Source: Oligoflexus sp.
Lineage (GTDB): Bacteria; Bdellovibrionota_B; Oligoflexia; Oligoflexales; Oligoflexaceae
Assembly (NCBI GenBank): GCA_014377445.1
Contig: JACMPP010000004.1
Span: 1 to 62,941 of the forward strand
Direction: 5' to 3'
Length of the DNA stretch: 62,941 nt
How positions within the stretch are numbered: position 1 is the first letter of the stretch; every line of letters begins with the position of its first letter. Position numbers and translations under genes: made by a program. The notes beneath the pieces were generated by a model. The model did no database searches. It had not been told where the DNA came from and was given only the letters and a program-made list of their open reading frames with translations. Shown in pieces: positions 42,254 to 51,927 of this stretch.

Positions 42254-44887
42254 TTATTCCATGGGAGGCTGATCCATCATCGGCTCTGGAATTTCCATGG
42301 GCTCGGATGATGGAGGGGGCGGTGAGGGTGGAATGTTGTTTTCCATTCCGCTTCCGTCTGTCGGCATGCCGCCAACCGGATTTCCGCCGTCTTCAAAGCC
42401 GTTCATAGGCATGGGAACAGTCGTTCCTTCTTCATGTCCAGGAGTTCCGGCCTTCTTATCTTTTCCGTTCGCGTCTTTGCTACCTTCTGCACCTGCACCT
42501 GCACCTGCTGCATTAACCGGAGCCGCTGCTTGAGGTTGAACCATTCCGCGATCTTCGCGCATTTGACGACGGAGGTCTTCCTGGTCTTTTTCTTCGAGAG
42601 CATCGATTTCGTCAGGTTTATACTGACCATCCGCTTTCGAAGGCATCGCTTTGACGAAGTCATCGTCAGAGTCAGAACCGAAAGCGTTGGCCATCATCTC
42701 ATCGCGTTCCGCAACCTTCTTGTCATAAATCGCAGCCAAGTCGTTGGCTCCGTAAACCACATGAGGCGTGAGGAAGATCATGAGGGACGTGTTCTCTTTG
42801 GTGATTGAACTGTTACGGAACAACCAGCCGAGGAGAGGTATATCACCGAGCAACGGAATCTTTTGGAAAGCTTCTGTTTCGCGGCGTTTCACGAGACCCG
42901 AGACAACCACGGTCTGACCATTTTTGACTGTGACGAGCTGTGAGGTCTGACGTTTGTTAATCTTCGGCACACCCGTTGTTGTGTCGAGACCGCCTTCGTT
43001 TGCTTCAAGATCGACTTTCAAGGTCACGTAGTTACCGGCGTGACTGATGTTAGGCTTGATCTCAAGGCTCAAATCCGCATTTTCCTTCTCAACTTTTTCG
43101 ATCGCGCCTGCGCCGATCGCTGCTGAGGTCACTGCGGTTTTGTAGAAGATGGTATCGCCGACCACGATCTTCGCAACTTCGTTGTTGGAAGTCAGAAGGT
43201 GGGGAGAAGAAAGGACGCGTGTGTTCGAGTCGGCTTTGAGCATCGAGATCAAACCAGCCGGACGAACCGCACCGATACCGGGGATGTCGATCGCTTTGCC
43301 GGAGAGGACACCGATGGTGAAGTCGGTACCGAGGGCCTTCGCCACTTCAAGCTTGGTCGAATCGGTGTTGGTGGTGTTGGAACCGCCAACGATGATTGGA
43401 GCCACTTTCGTACCCTGCCAGCCGTAGGCTTGAACGGTTTCACCCGTTTTGTTGCCGAGGAGGAGCGAGGTGCCGAAGTTGAAGTTGTTCGCTAGGTTGA
43501 CGTCGAGGATATCGGCTTCAACATAGACCTGAGGACGTCGACGATCGAGTTTGCGGATGATGCCGTTCACCGCTTCATAAGCCGAGCGTGAGCCCGTAAT
43601 GAGGAGTGAATTGGAGCTGTCATCAGCGGTGATTTTTACGTTATCGCCAAGATCAGCCACTGGTGACGGATCACCGGCTTCGCCCGCACGTGGTGTACGC
43701 GCTGTGTTTTGACCCAGGGTACGGATCGGACTGCTTGGTGAGCGACGAGCGGCTCCGCCTTGGCCCGATGCGAGAGACGAGAGGGTCGTCGCGATTTTCT
43801 TGGCATCAGCATAATCTAGGAAGCGAACACGGATCGCAGCTTGGTTGGCTGGATCGTCGATCGGGAAGTCGAACTTCTTCACAAGATCTTTTACATCTTG
43901 GATCGTGCGGGGTGGTCCGAAGATCACCACCGAGTTCGAGCGCTCATCGACGCTGACTTTAAAGGAAGCTTTGCCGCTGCCACCGCCAGCTGCTCCGGCG
44001 CGATTCGCCGTTTCATTCGCTGAGATGATTTCGGAGATCTTGGCTGAGATCGTTTTCGCGTCGCCGTAGCGAATCGGAATGAGAGCCACTTTAGGCTGTT
44101 GACCGGCGACGTCGAGCATCTCAATGATTTTGAGAACGCGGCGGACGCGGTATCCGGTATCACTGATAATCAGGGTATTCGTAGGCTGATACGCGATGAT
44201 CGAGTTGCTCGGTACAAGTTGCGAGAGAGTGGTTTGAACCACACGCGCTTCGATGTAACGCAAAGGAACGATCTGCGTGATGAGCTTATCGGTTCGTGGG
44301 GACCAGTTGGTGCCTTGATAGATGCTGAGGTTGTCCTTAGCCGCTGTCGTGGTCGCAACGATCTTGATCACTTTACCGGTTTCAACCGTAGTGTAGCCCG
44401 CGACGTTAAGAGCGGAAAGGAAAGCTTGGTAAGCTTCCTCCTTCGTTACTTTACGGGGTGAGATCATCTGGATTTTGCCCGAGACGTTCTTCCCGATAAT
44501 AACGTTCTTACCCGTCCATAGCGCTACGGCCCTTATGATATCTTTGATTTCGGTCGGCTCTGGAAAGTCGATGCTGACCAGCTCCTGTCCTTCAGGAACT
44601 TTTTCAGCTCCACCAGGACCCTCGGGACCGGTTTTCGCGCCAGGTGCAGCGGTTGCACCCTTCGCTCCTGGATTCTTTCCAAGTTTCGGTCCACCTGGAA
44701 GACTAGGCGAATCGCTAGGCCCCTCGGTCTGTCCCGGACCGTCGTCTTCTTGCGACGGAACGTCTTCTTGCGCAACTGCTTGCTGCTGAACGAGCAGGCT
44801 AAGAAGGAGTACGGCAGATATGTGGCGTAAGCGGATCACTCTTAATCCCCCAGAAGTGTTACAGGTTGGTCTAGACCTTTTTGCCAT
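42254..44887 (-). CDS. gspD: secretin GspD
   Basis: The 877-aa outer-membrane secretin has a signal sequence (AVLLLSLLVQQQAVAQ), a Pro/Gly-rich linker, the N0 domain (IDFPEPTEIKDIIRAVALWTGKNVIIG), N1-N3 repeats (VPLRYIEARVVQTTLSQLV, IRYGDAKTISAKISEII, RFLDYADAKKIATTL), and the secretin core with VYVEADILDVNL and QTVVVSGLVKRRE. The last 120 residues are low complexity and rich in Pro, Gly and Met, perhaps a pilotin or surface tail. No pilotin gene is in this window. Confidence 0.94.
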   Translation of the reverse strand: MAKRSRPTCNTSGGLRVIRLRHISAVLLLSLLVQQQAVAQEDVPSQEDDGPGQTEGPSDSPSLPGGPKLGKNPGAKGATAAPGAKTGPEGPGGAEKVPEGQELVSIDFPEPTEIKDIIRAVALWTGKNVIIGKNVSGKIQMISPRKVTKEEAYQAFLSALNVAGYTTVETGKVIKIVATTTAAKDNLSIYQGTNWSPRTDKLITQIVPLRYIEARVVQTTLSQLVPSNSIIAYQPTNTLIISDTGYRVRRVLKIIEMLDVAGQQPKVALIPIRYGDAKTISAKISEIISANETANRAGAAGGGSGKASFKVSVDERSNSVVIFGPPRTIQDVKDLVKKFDFPIDDPANQAAIRVRFLDYADAKKIATTLSSLASGQGGAARRSPSSPIRTLGQNTARTPRAGEAGDPSPVADLGDNVKITADDSSNSLLITGSRSAYEAVNGIIRKLDRRRPQVYVEADILDVNLANNFNFGTSLLLGNKTGETVQAYGWQGTKVAPIIVGGSNTTNTDSTKLEVAKALGTDFTIGVLSGKAIDIPGIGAVRPAGLISMLKADSNTRVLSSPHLLTSNNEVAKIVVGDTIFYKTAVTSAAIGAGAIEKVEKENADLSLEIKPNISHAGNYVTLKVDLEANEGGLDTTTGVPKINKRQTSQLVTVKNGQTVVVSGLVKRRETEAFQKIPLLGDIPLLGWLFRNSSITKENTSLMIFLTPHVVYGANDLAAIYDKKVAERDEMMANAFGSDSDDDFVKAMPSKADGQYKPDEIDALEEKDQEDLRRQMREDRGMVQPQAAAPVNAAGAGAGAEGSKDANGKDKKAGTPGHEEGTTVPMPMNGFEDGGNPVGGMPTDGSGMENNIPPSPPPPSSEPMEIPEPMMDQPPME

Positions 44888-44905
44888 CGGAAACTAGCCT
44901 CCCTG

Positions 44906-45907
44906 CTACTTTATTTCAACGTTTAGAATGCAGGGTGTCTTCCCTGCTTTGAGAAACTCGACTCGAATCGCTTTGTCGGACTGGAGAGCTTCATAGAGTG
45001 CGAAACCTTTTTCGGGTTGGGCCATACTCACCCCATTTACTGCGGTGATCACATCCCCGCTTCCCAAATTTGCTCTCGACCATAGGCTTCCGCCCCGGAC
45101 TCCAATCAACTTGAAGCCAACCATTGCATTGTCTCGATGAAACGGGACTAAGCGACCGGCTTCTAATATCTTACTAAATCCGGGACCCAGTGATTCTTCG
45201 ACATAACTGGATTCGAGACTTGCAGATCCTGAGGGACATTGTTCGGCTGGACCATCTTCCCCACTGGCAGGTGGAGGTGTAGCGGCGTTGGCTGTGCCTG
45301 AGGAGGCTATCGCCGATGCCAAAATTTTGACGGTATTAAGCTCGAGGCACTCTTTCACACCGTTATTATTGAGAACGACTTTATCTTCCTCGATCGAATA
45401 GATAAGCGCCTGTTCCTGATTAATGATCTTTTCACCGGCGTGATACACATCAGCTACAGTGTAACCTTTTTCTTGTATGGTAGCCAAAGAGGTCTCAGGA
45501 TGTCCTGTAGAGATAATACCCAAAAGCTCCACATTGACCGTTGGTTTTTGGCACTTGTCGTTCGGATTGAAAGCGTTGCCCGCCCCCTCCGAAGGATCCG
45601 GCTCGTCGGGGAAGATACCCTCGGAGTTAAAAATATTTCTTGCAAGAACCGCCTTTCGGAGGTCGCGGTAGTTGGTCACTTTCTCAACCCTGGGGTGATC
45701 GATCTCCCCTGCACCGACCACGTAGTGCTTGGCACCCACATTGGCAAAGAAGATCAGCATCACCGAGGAGGCGATCGATGCCACGATATAGGAGAGAAAG
45801 AGAACCATTGCCGAATTGCCCAGCATCTCCAAAAGAAAGGTTAAATCCTTGCCTTTCTTGGCCAGGTTGAGGTTCTCAAATTTTCTCTTGAGAGAGACGA
45901 GCTGCAT
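44906..45907 (-). CDS. GspC-like PDZ protein, second copy
   Basis: The 333-aa protein has a cytoplasmic N-terminus, one transmembrane helix (SYIVASIASSVMLIFFANV), the homology-region segment LARNIFNSEG near residue 88 that binds the secretin N0 domain, and a C-terminal PDZ domain (FKLIGVRGGSLWSRANLGSGDVITAVNGV). It lies between gspD and another gspC of the same length but different sequence. Both keep the key regions, so both may work. Confidence 0.85.
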   Translation of the reverse strand: MQLVSLKRKFENLNLAKKGKDLTFLLEMLGNSAMVLFLSYIVASIASSVMLIFFANVGAKHYVVGAGEIDHPRVEKVTNYRDLRKAVLARNIFNSEGIFPDEPDPSEGAGNAFNPNDKCQKPTVNVELLGIISTGHPETSLATIQEKGYTVADVYHAGEKIINQEQALIYSIEEDKVVLNNNGVKECLELNTVKILASAIASSGTANAATPPPASGEDGPAEQCPSGSASLESSYVEESLGPGFSKILEAGRLVPFHRDNAMVGFKLIGVRGGSLWSRANLGSGDVITAVNGVSMAQPEKGFALYEALQSDKAIRVEFLKAGKTPCILNVEIK

Positions 45908-45917
45908 TTATATCGTC

Positions 45918-46919
45918 CTATTTCACCTGAATCGCCATGTTAGAAACCGCACCGCTTCTGTTCAATCGCACTTCGATTTCTTTTTCGTTTCTCAGCTGGT
46001 TCAAGAGTCGAATAGCACCGCCGGCGTCACGCAGGGGAATGCCATTGATTTCTTCGATGATGTCGCCGTTTTGAAAGCCGGCTTTTTCGTAAACCGAGTT
46101 CTCCCGAATCCTGGTGAGGCGAAAGCCTTGGAGTTGACCGCCGACCACGTTGGGTTCGGCTTTGGCATCCTGCAGAACTTTGGTCAGGTTGTCCGGGGAA
46201 AGCAGGTTTCTCTTATATTCTTCGGTGAGCTGAATGCTGTTGGCCTTCCGCTCGAAACCATCTTCTTTAAAATCAGTGCCCGGCGCTTTGGTGGCGAGGG
46301 CATCAAGCTTGTCGCCCTTGATAGGCGTCACACTGCTGGGTTTTTTCAAACGGGAGGACACGATCTCAAATTTCTTGAGTTCGAGATATTCCCGGCCGCC
46401 GCCCCGCTCGATGATGATACGATCATCCCAGACCTGATAAAGAACGGCGTCGTCCTGAATCTTGTCGCCGATCATATAGCTCGTGACTTTCTTGTTCGAG
46501 CCGACTTCGATCATCGCGAGACCGTTAAAGGGGTCGCCCGAGAAGATCACACCCGAGAGAGTCAAAGGCAGATCGGTTCGGAGAACCTTATCGCTGGCCT
46601 TAGCCTTGGCCGGACCATCAATGCTGTCGCCGACTTTGCCGCCACTGTTGAAAATGTTGCGCTCGAGAATCGACGCGACGACAGCCTTGTCTGCGGGGCG
46701 ACGTTCGATCTTTAAGCTATCGGTCGACATCTGCGCAGGTGCGACCTTGTTCTTGTGTCCAACGGGCAGGAACAATTGAGAACACAAAAGGGACAAGGCG
46801 CTGGCCGCTATAAAAGCGAGCACCATCGTCCCTAATATCCAGGATGGCGAAAACTGTCGAAGAAACCTAATGGTTCCAAGCAGTTTCTTTTTGTCGATGG
46901 AGAGTGTTACTCGTTGCAT
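45918..46919 (-). CDS. gspC: GspC, first copy
   Basis: The 333-aa inner-membrane protein has one transmembrane helix (ILGTMVLAFIAASALSLLC), the homology region with LERNIFNSGGKV, a linker with a VIFSGDPFNGLAMIEVG strand set and a C-terminal PDZ domain (GFRLTRIRENSVYEKAGFQNGDIIEEINGI). It opens the type II secretion operon, 10 nt upstream of the second copy. GspC selects substrates and gates the secretin. Confidence 0.87.
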   Translation of the reverse strand: MQRVTLSIDKKKLLGTIRFLRQFSPSWILGTMVLAFIAASALSLLCSQLFLPVGHKNKVAPAQMSTDSLKIERRPADKAVVASILERNIFNSGGKVGDSIDGPAKAKASDKVLRTDLPLTLSGVIFSGDPFNGLAMIEVGSNKKVTSYMIGDKIQDDAVLYQVWDDRIIIERGGGREYLELKKFEIVSSRLKKPSSVTPIKGDKLDALATKAPGTDFKEDGFERKANSIQLTEEYKRNLLSPDNLTKVLQDAKAEPNVVGGQLQGFRLTRIRENSVYEKAGFQNGDIIEEINGIPLRDAGGAIRLLNQLRNEKEIEVRLNRSGAVSNMAIQVK

Positions 46920-47104
46920 ATACCGCCTGAATCTCCGCGCAAAGCTCGTTTCGCCTTAACTTTTGCCATCTGCAGTTACCGATCGCCGGGGATTCGATCT
47001 GCTTGACTGGCACGACGAACAGAATGCGCCTTCCTTATATATCTTTCGGCAGATTGCCGATTAATACATGAGGAAATAGTTGCCGGGCACCTTGAAAAAA
47101 TCAC

Positions 47105-47129
47105 AAATCCATATATTTTCTCACGGATT
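47105..47129 (-). terminator. weak hairpin after aroK
   Basis: On the minus strand AAATCC pairs with GGATTT around a 14-nt AT-rich loop, followed shortly by a T-run. It could end the aroK transcript. The upstream spacer to gspC (46920-47104) holds no gene. Confidence 0.3.
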
Positions 47130-47732
47130 TCAACTTACTTCAGGCTGGATGAGGAGTTGCTTAATAAACTGAGCGCAGGTATCAGCTGTGGCAAATCCAA
47201 TAGTGACTCTGTAATCGGACTGGCTATATTTCGTTATCCGCTGGTCTTCCAGATCCTGGAGTCGCTTCACCAGGAACTCTTCACGCTCTTTTATACTGGT
47301 TATATTGAGCGCCTCTGCCAAAAAGGGTCTTTTAGCGAGTTCCTCTGGAAATTTAATCAGGCGATGGACGATTTCGGAGATCGGAGTCGCGAGCCAGATC
47401 GAAGGGCCAAGCTGCCTCAGGTGATCCCAGTTCTCCTCACTCTCGATCGCACCGGCACCTGCTACGATCACGTGGTTGAGAATGCCCTTCAGTGAAAATA
47501 AGATTTCGCTTTCGATTTCTCGAAAACGATTCACTCCATCCTGGGCGAAGATTTCTGGGATACTGCGACCGGCTTTTGCCACAATTCTTTGGTCGATGTC
47601 GATCAAGCCGAAGCCCAGCACCTTGGACAATTGGTAGGCGACAGTGGTCTTGCCACTGGCGGTCGCCCCAACGATGACGAGGTTGGGAAATTTATTACGA
47701 TCGAGAGTCTGATTCTCGGACTGATTATTCAA
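47130..47732 (-). CDS. aroK: shikimate kinase-like protein
   Basis: The 200-aa kinase has a P-loop GATASGKTT (usual GxxGxGKS/T; the first Gly pair differs), DIDQRIVAKAG (shikimate-binding DxD), FREIESEIL and a GAGAIES segment in place of the typical GGG motif. A C-terminal lid region with REEFLVKRLQDLEDQRITKYSQSDY is present. It probably phosphorylates shikimate in aromatic amino-acid synthesis, though another small-molecule kinase role is possible because the GGG motif is altered. Starts at ATG 47732. Confidence 0.72.
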   Translation of the reverse strand: MNNQSENQTLDRNKFPNLVIVGATASGKTTVAYQLSKVLGFGLIDIDQRIVAKAGRSIPEIFAQDGVNRFREIESEILFSLKGILNHVIVAGAGAIESEENWDHLRQLGPSIWLATPISEIVHRLIKFPEELAKRPFLAEALNITSIKEREEFLVKRLQDLEDQRITKYSQSDYRVTIGFATADTCAQFIKQLLIQPEVS

Positions 47733-47862
47733 AGTCTTTCACCGCGTTCTCACTGGAAGCCTTTTGACTTCTTGTTGTTATTTGGTCTTGCAAGAACTAA
47801 TAAATACAAGACTTTTACCATTATGTATCTAGCATTGCGGGCCCGAAATCGGGAAGGAAAAT

Positions 47863-48159
47863 ATGCACATTCAGTCGGAAACAAAAGAATCTTTACTTAT
47901 CTGGCAAATCAACCGGCCCGAACGTCGCAATGCTCTAGGAATCATTCTATCTCAAGAGTTGTGGGAAAAAACGCAACAGCTGCGAAAAAATCTGAAAGAC
48001 TGGCAGGATTTACCAGGCGACAGCCCTCTCCCGATCCGCGTCCTTGCTATAAAAGCCGCCCCCACAGCGGCCGCCAAGGCCCCAATCTGGATCGCGGGCG
48101 GCGATCTAAAAGAATTGAGCGAACTCAATGATTTTCTGAAAAATTCTAACTCGGTATAA
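47863..48159 (+). pseudogene. truncated enoyl-CoA hydratase/isomerase
   Basis: The 98-residue frame is the N-terminal third of a crotonase: LLIWQINRPERRNALG (family INRPExxNAL motif), a helix, and IWIAGGDLKELSEL, the oxyanion-loop strand with the GGDLKE pattern. It stops after that motif, whereas intact proteins have about 260 residues including the second oxyanion-loop GGG region. Ribosome site (GGAAGG) and start are intact, so it may still be translated. Its 3' end overlaps the convergent gene at 48146 by 14 bp. No remaining crotonase sequence follows in any frame that I can see. Confidence 0.65.
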
Positions 48160-48982
48160 GCTCATTCCAGAGCTTCAGGGGAATGAAAGGACTTTGGCGC
48201 AGCTGCCACTCGAGAAGCTTGTGAACAGATTCCGAAGATCCCCAGTCGATGTTCACAGAAAGGGCCGTCTCATTCTTCCGGGGTGAACGAAGAGGCGTGA
48301 TATTGAGATTTTGCGCCAGACGTTTTTGCCCTTCATTCTCAGGGATCAAACCAAATCTTTGCTGAGGGAAAGCCAGCCTGAGCAGAAGCACTGTAAGCAC
48401 TTCTTCAAAGCTTCCCGAAGGCATGTCCAAGATCGTTTCTGGTCCGAGTTGATCAGTGAATTTCGCCCGAACAGCTTCGATCAAACTCATCTTTTGAGCG
48501 AAATGCTTTTGCTCTGCGCACCATTCTTCAAGTCCGTTCAAAGGTTGAGAAGCCCTCCCCCATTCGACTTGAAAAGCGCCTCCTGGCAGAATCAAATCTG
48601 TGAGTCGGGCGTTTTGCCAATGAGCATATACACCATCACACCATTGGCCATTACTCCATCCCTGGAAGCTCATCATGGCCCCTCGCTCACCCCGTATCTG
48701 AGGGTGATCCTCGAACCATGATCTTTTCACCAATTGGATTGAATCAAATGCCGGATGAGAGAACGAGTAAACGCCCACGTCCTCTTTAGAGGGGACGAGG
48801 GAAACGTTCTCGGATCGATCGTGTTTGCTATGATTGAGCTTGGGGACCGACCCATCCCACTGACAGGAAAATGTCGAAGCGGGCGATAAGAGCTCCGGAG
48901 GGTTTCCAAAGCGGAAGAGTACGCCGTTGAAGTCAACATCGGCCGACCGACTTCCCTTTCCGCGCTGGAAAACATACTTCAT
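48146..48982 (-). CDS. hypothetical protein coupled to ychF
   Basis: The 278-aa protein is soluble with no signal peptide. It has a beta-rich N-terminal half (FNGVLFRFGNPPELL) and a helical middle (MSLIEAVRAKFTDQLGPETIL, SFEEVLTVLLLRLAF). No known family is recognised. Its ATG overlaps the ychF stop (ATGA at 48979-48982), so it is translationally coupled and real despite the antisense overlap with the crotonase fragment. Confidence 0.68.
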   Translation of the reverse strand: MKYVFQRGKGSRSADVDFNGVLFRFGNPPELLSPASTFSCQWDGSVPKLNHSKHDRSENVSLVPSKEDVGVYSFSHPAFDSIQLVKRSWFEDHPQIRGERGAMMSFQGWSNGQWCDGVYAHWQNARLTDLILPGGAFQVEWGRASQPLNGLEEWCAEQKHFAQKMSLIEAVRAKFTDQLGPETILDMPSGSFEEVLTVLLLRLAFPQQRFGLIPENEGQKRLAQNLNITPLRSPRKNETALSVNIDWGSSESVHKLLEWQLRQSPFIPLKLWNELIPS

Positions 48983-50097
48983 ACGTTGAAACGGAATTCC
49001 ATGACATCGCCGTCTTTCACGAGATACTCGCGACCTTCTTGGCGAATCATGCCTTGCTCCTTCAACTTGGGACGCGCACCCACCTTGATGAGGTCAGGGA
49101 TCGTAAAGACTTCGGCACAGATGAATCCGCGTTCAAAGTCCGAATGAATCACGCCAGCTGCCGCAGGGGCTTTGTCGCCCTTGTGGATCGTCCAGGCGCG
49201 AATTTCTTTTTCGCCGGCGGTGAAATACGTTTGCAGTCCGAGGAGCTCGTAACCCTTACGGATCATACGGTCGAGGCCTGGCTCTTCCATACCCATGTCC
49301 TTGATCATCTCAAGACGGTCACCAGGATCGAGCTGGCTCAGTTCTTCTTCGATTTTACCGCAGATCACGACGCTTTGAGCGCCTTCGGCCACAGCAAAGG
49401 CCTTGACCTTGAGTGTCCACTCATTATCGGTTGCGCCGTCCGCCATCGTCTCGTCGACGTTGCAGACGAAAAGGACGGATTTTGCAGTGATGAGATGGAG
49501 TTCTTCGTAAGCTTTCTGAACCAAAGGCTCATCACCCACAAAGCCTGCGAGCGGGAATGTACGCGCCGGTTTCAGTTCGTTCAAATGCTTGTTCAAAGCA
49601 TCGAGCATTGCGGCAACGAGGGCAATTTCCTTCTTGCCGGTCTTCGCTTGTTTTGCATAACGGCTGTGAGCGTTGTCGACTGTACTCATGTCGGCGAGTA
49701 CGAGTTCGGTATTGATAATTTCGATGTCACGCAAAGGATCGATGCTGCCTTCCACGTGCGTGATCTCGCCGCCGTCAAAGCAGCGAACCACGTGGGCGAT
49801 CGCGTCGGTGCTTTTGATGTGACCGAGGAACTGGTTGCCAAGGCCTTCACCCGAAGATGCCCCTTTGACGAGACCGGCGATATCCACGAATTCCATGGAT
49901 GCGGGAACAATGCGCTGCGCTTTGACGAATTTATCGAGAGTCTGAAGACGAGGATCGGGAACATCGACACGGCCGACGTTTGGATCGATCGTACAGAAGG
50001 GATAGTTCGCTGAAGCTGCTCCCGCAGACGTCAAAGCGTTGAAAATCGTCGACTTGCCGACGTTGGGAAGACCGACAATACCGCACTTAAAACCCAT
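48979..50097 (-). CDS. ychF: YchF/Ola1-family ATPase
   Basis: The 372-aa protein is a ribosome-associated, redox-sensitive member of the Obg GTPase clade that hydrolyses ATP. Motifs: GLPNVGKSTIFNALT (P-loop, residues 8-22), DIAGLVKGASSGEGLGN (switch II), CNVDE at the G4 position in place of NKxD, which explains ATP preference, and the C-terminal TGS-like domain with AWTIHKGDKAPAAAGVIHSDFERGFI. Length is normal (E. coli 363). The next gene, yajQ, is 3 nt away. Confidence 0.95.
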   Translation of the reverse strand: MGFKCGIVGLPNVGKSTIFNALTSAGAASANYPFCTIDPNVGRVDVPDPRLQTLDKFVKAQRIVPASMEFVDIAGLVKGASSGEGLGNQFLGHIKSTDAIAHVVRCFDGGEITHVEGSIDPLRDIEIINTELVLADMSTVDNAHSRYAKQAKTGKKEIALVAAMLDALNKHLNELKPARTFPLAGFVGDEPLVQKAYEELHLITAKSVLFVCNVDETMADGATDNEWTLKVKAFAVAEGAQSVVICGKIEEELSQLDPGDRLEMIKDMGMEEPGLDRMIRKGYELLGLQTYFTAGEKEIRAWTIHKGDKAPAAAGVIHSDFERGFICAEVFTIPDLIKVGARPKLKEQGMIRQEGREYLVKDGDVMEFRFNV

Positions 50098-50100
50098 GGA

Positions 50101-50595
50101 TCAGCTCCGCATATTAAGAAATTGCAAGGGAATCTCGATCTCGGATGTCCCTCTTAGCATTTGAATGACAGCCTGAAGATCATCGATCTTCTTGGCCGTG
50201 ACGCGCACCTGATCATCCTGGATCGCCGACTGAACCTTGAGGCCCGAATCCTTGATCGCTTTGGTGATCTTCTTCGCTTCCTCTTTGCTCACACCGTTCT
50301 TCAATGTGACTTTTTGTTTGAGGATGTTGCCGCTTGCAACTTCCTCTTTGCCGTAATCTAACCAACGCAGATCGAGGCCACGCTTAACGAACTTCTGCTC
50401 AAGCAACTGGTGGATCGAACGGAGTTTAAGCTCATCGTCTGCCACAATTTTAATCAGCTTCTCGACTTTGTCGAGCTCGACCGAAGACTTGCCACCGCGA
50501 AAGTCGAAACGACTCTCAACTTCCTTCGAGGTTTGATTTACGGCGTTATCGACTTCCTGCAGATCGACTTCACTGGCGATATCAAAAGATGCCAT
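50101..50595 (-). CDS. yajQ: YajQ-family nucleotide-binding protein
   Basis: The 164-aa protein matches YajQ along its whole length: SFDIASEVDLQEVDNAVNQ, SRFDFRGGKSS, an internal KIVADDELKLRSIHQLLEQK and VRVTAKKIDDLQAVI. Family members bind RNA or cyclic di-GMP. It is upstream of ychF on the minus strand and probably shares its transcript. Confidence 0.94.
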   Translation of the reverse strand: MASFDIASEVDLQEVDNAVNQTSKEVESRFDFRGGKSSVELDKVEKLIKIVADDELKLRSIHQLLEQKFVKRGLDLRWLDYGKEEVASGNILKQKVTLKNGVSKEEAKKITKAIKDSGLKVQSAIQDDQVRVTAKKIDDLQAVIQMLRGTSEIEIPLQFLNMRS

Positions 50596-50681
50596 AAAGG
50601 AGGGCTCCAGCTATATAAAAATTCCAACCAGGCAAAAAAGGACCTTTCCATTCTCAGACCTTTTCTTTAACCTATTGAATT

Positions 50682-51869
50682 ATGGAACATAAAATTAAAT
50701 TCATAAAAAGAGTCTTTATTGTGCTGACCCTCAGCTGGGGGACAGAGCAAGTCGCTTTGGCCGAAAAACAGCAGCTAAAGGTGCAATTACCTCAGAAAGC
50801 CAGTCAAGAGCGCGAAGATTACCAGGAGTGCCTTGCTGCGGTCATCAAGAAATATAAGGCCCTTAAAACTCCGCTCGGGGAAAAGAAGCAAAAAGTCGCT
50901 TTGGCTGGTTGCCACGACCGCTTTCCTGCCGCCTCGATACTTGTCGAGTGCAAGCGCCAGGTGACGGTTGGCTACAAAGATCAACCCGACCTCCTCAAGT
51001 CCTCCCTCAAAGACTGCGGAAACGAATATCGCAAATACGCCTATGATGCCAAATCGGCTGTTCCTGTTGCCGTAAAAGACAACAAGGCCTTCTTCGCCGG
51101 TGTTGGCATGAACGAAATAACGATCATGAAGGAAAGCGAGGAGGACGAGATCCCTTCGGCTCAATACATGGGTGAGAACTTCGGCAACTTCTCCTGCGCC
51201 CCTCTCTACAGCACCATGTTTGAAGACGCGCTTCCCGAATATACACTCTTCGGCAACGATCCCTTCAAATACAATCCTTTGCGCAACGTTTCCAAAGACG
51301 CCTTTCTCAAAGCGATCAACTATCCCATGACCACAAAACCCGCCTCCTTTGTAAACAAGGATTTCGGCGAGATCACCTTCGATGCCAAAACCAATAGCTT
51401 CCTCAACTACCTCCCGAGTTCCTACTGCTTCTTCAATCGCAAAATCGGCACGATTTACGAAGCCTTGAAGGTCTATTACCTGCTGGATCGAGACTCGAAA
51501 TCAGTGATCCCCTACTTCGGTGTCGGGTTCTATAAAGACAAGACTCTGATTCCTTCGAGACAACTCGCGGACGAGATCAAAACGAAGCTCGGTGATACTT
51601 ACGTGGTAAGCGAACTCAAACCCGGTGTCTTCATCATAGCGACGCATGACAAATTTGAAGTCGATGCCGAGGGTGATCCCAAAAATCTTTGTCAGAAAAG
51701 CGCGCTTAGCCCTTACGTATCAATCGTTGTGACGCGAGGAGCATCCAACCTGGCGTCCTATGCTTTGTTCGCAAACACTGGTAATCTCTGCCGCTTCGGG
51801 GACCGTGTGGCCAGTCGCTTCCTAAAGAAAAAATCTCTCTCCCATTCCACTGGCAACACAGCAGAATAA
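50682..51869 (+). CDS. secreted Cys-containing hypothetical protein
   Basis: The 395-aa protein has a probable signal peptide (MEHKIKFIKRVFIVLTLSWG, cleavage near VALA). The mature part has six Cys (in YQECLAAV, LAGCHDRF, VECKRQV, LKDCGNE, FSCAPLY and later SSYCFFN, LCQK, LCRFG), likely disulfide-bonded in the periplasm or outside the cell. Alternating strands are frequent in the C-terminal half. No family is recognised. It is divergent from yajQ, 86 bp away, and upstream of dnaG. Confidence 0.72.
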   Translation: MEHKIKFIKRVFIVLTLSWGTEQVALAEKQQLKVQLPQKASQEREDYQECLAAVIKKYKALKTPLGEKKQKVALAGCHDRFPAASILVECKRQVTVGYKDQPDLLKSSLKDCGNEYRKYAYDAKSAVPVAVKDNKAFFAGVGMNEITIMKESEEDEIPSAQYMGENFGNFSCAPLYSTMFEDALPEYTLFGNDPFKYNPLRNVSKDAFLKAINYPMTTKPASFVNKDFGEITFDAKTNSFLNYLPSSYCFFNRKIGTIYEALKVYYLLDRDSKSVIPYFGVGFYKDKTLIPSRQLADEIKTKLGDTYVVSELKPGVFIIATHDKFEVDAEGDPKNLCQKSALSPYVSIVVTRGASNLASYALFANTGNLCRFGDRVASRFLKKKSLSHSTGNTAE

Positions 51870-51927
51870 GTCATACTCTGGCAATCCCCGCCCTAGCAAC
51901 TGCTCGGGACACGGAACGAGGATTGCC

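Noticed and set aside
48311..48721. Plus-strand frame that might continue the truncated crotonase
   Set aside because: Its translation shows no crotonase motif; the minus-strand gene coupled to ychF is the better reading.
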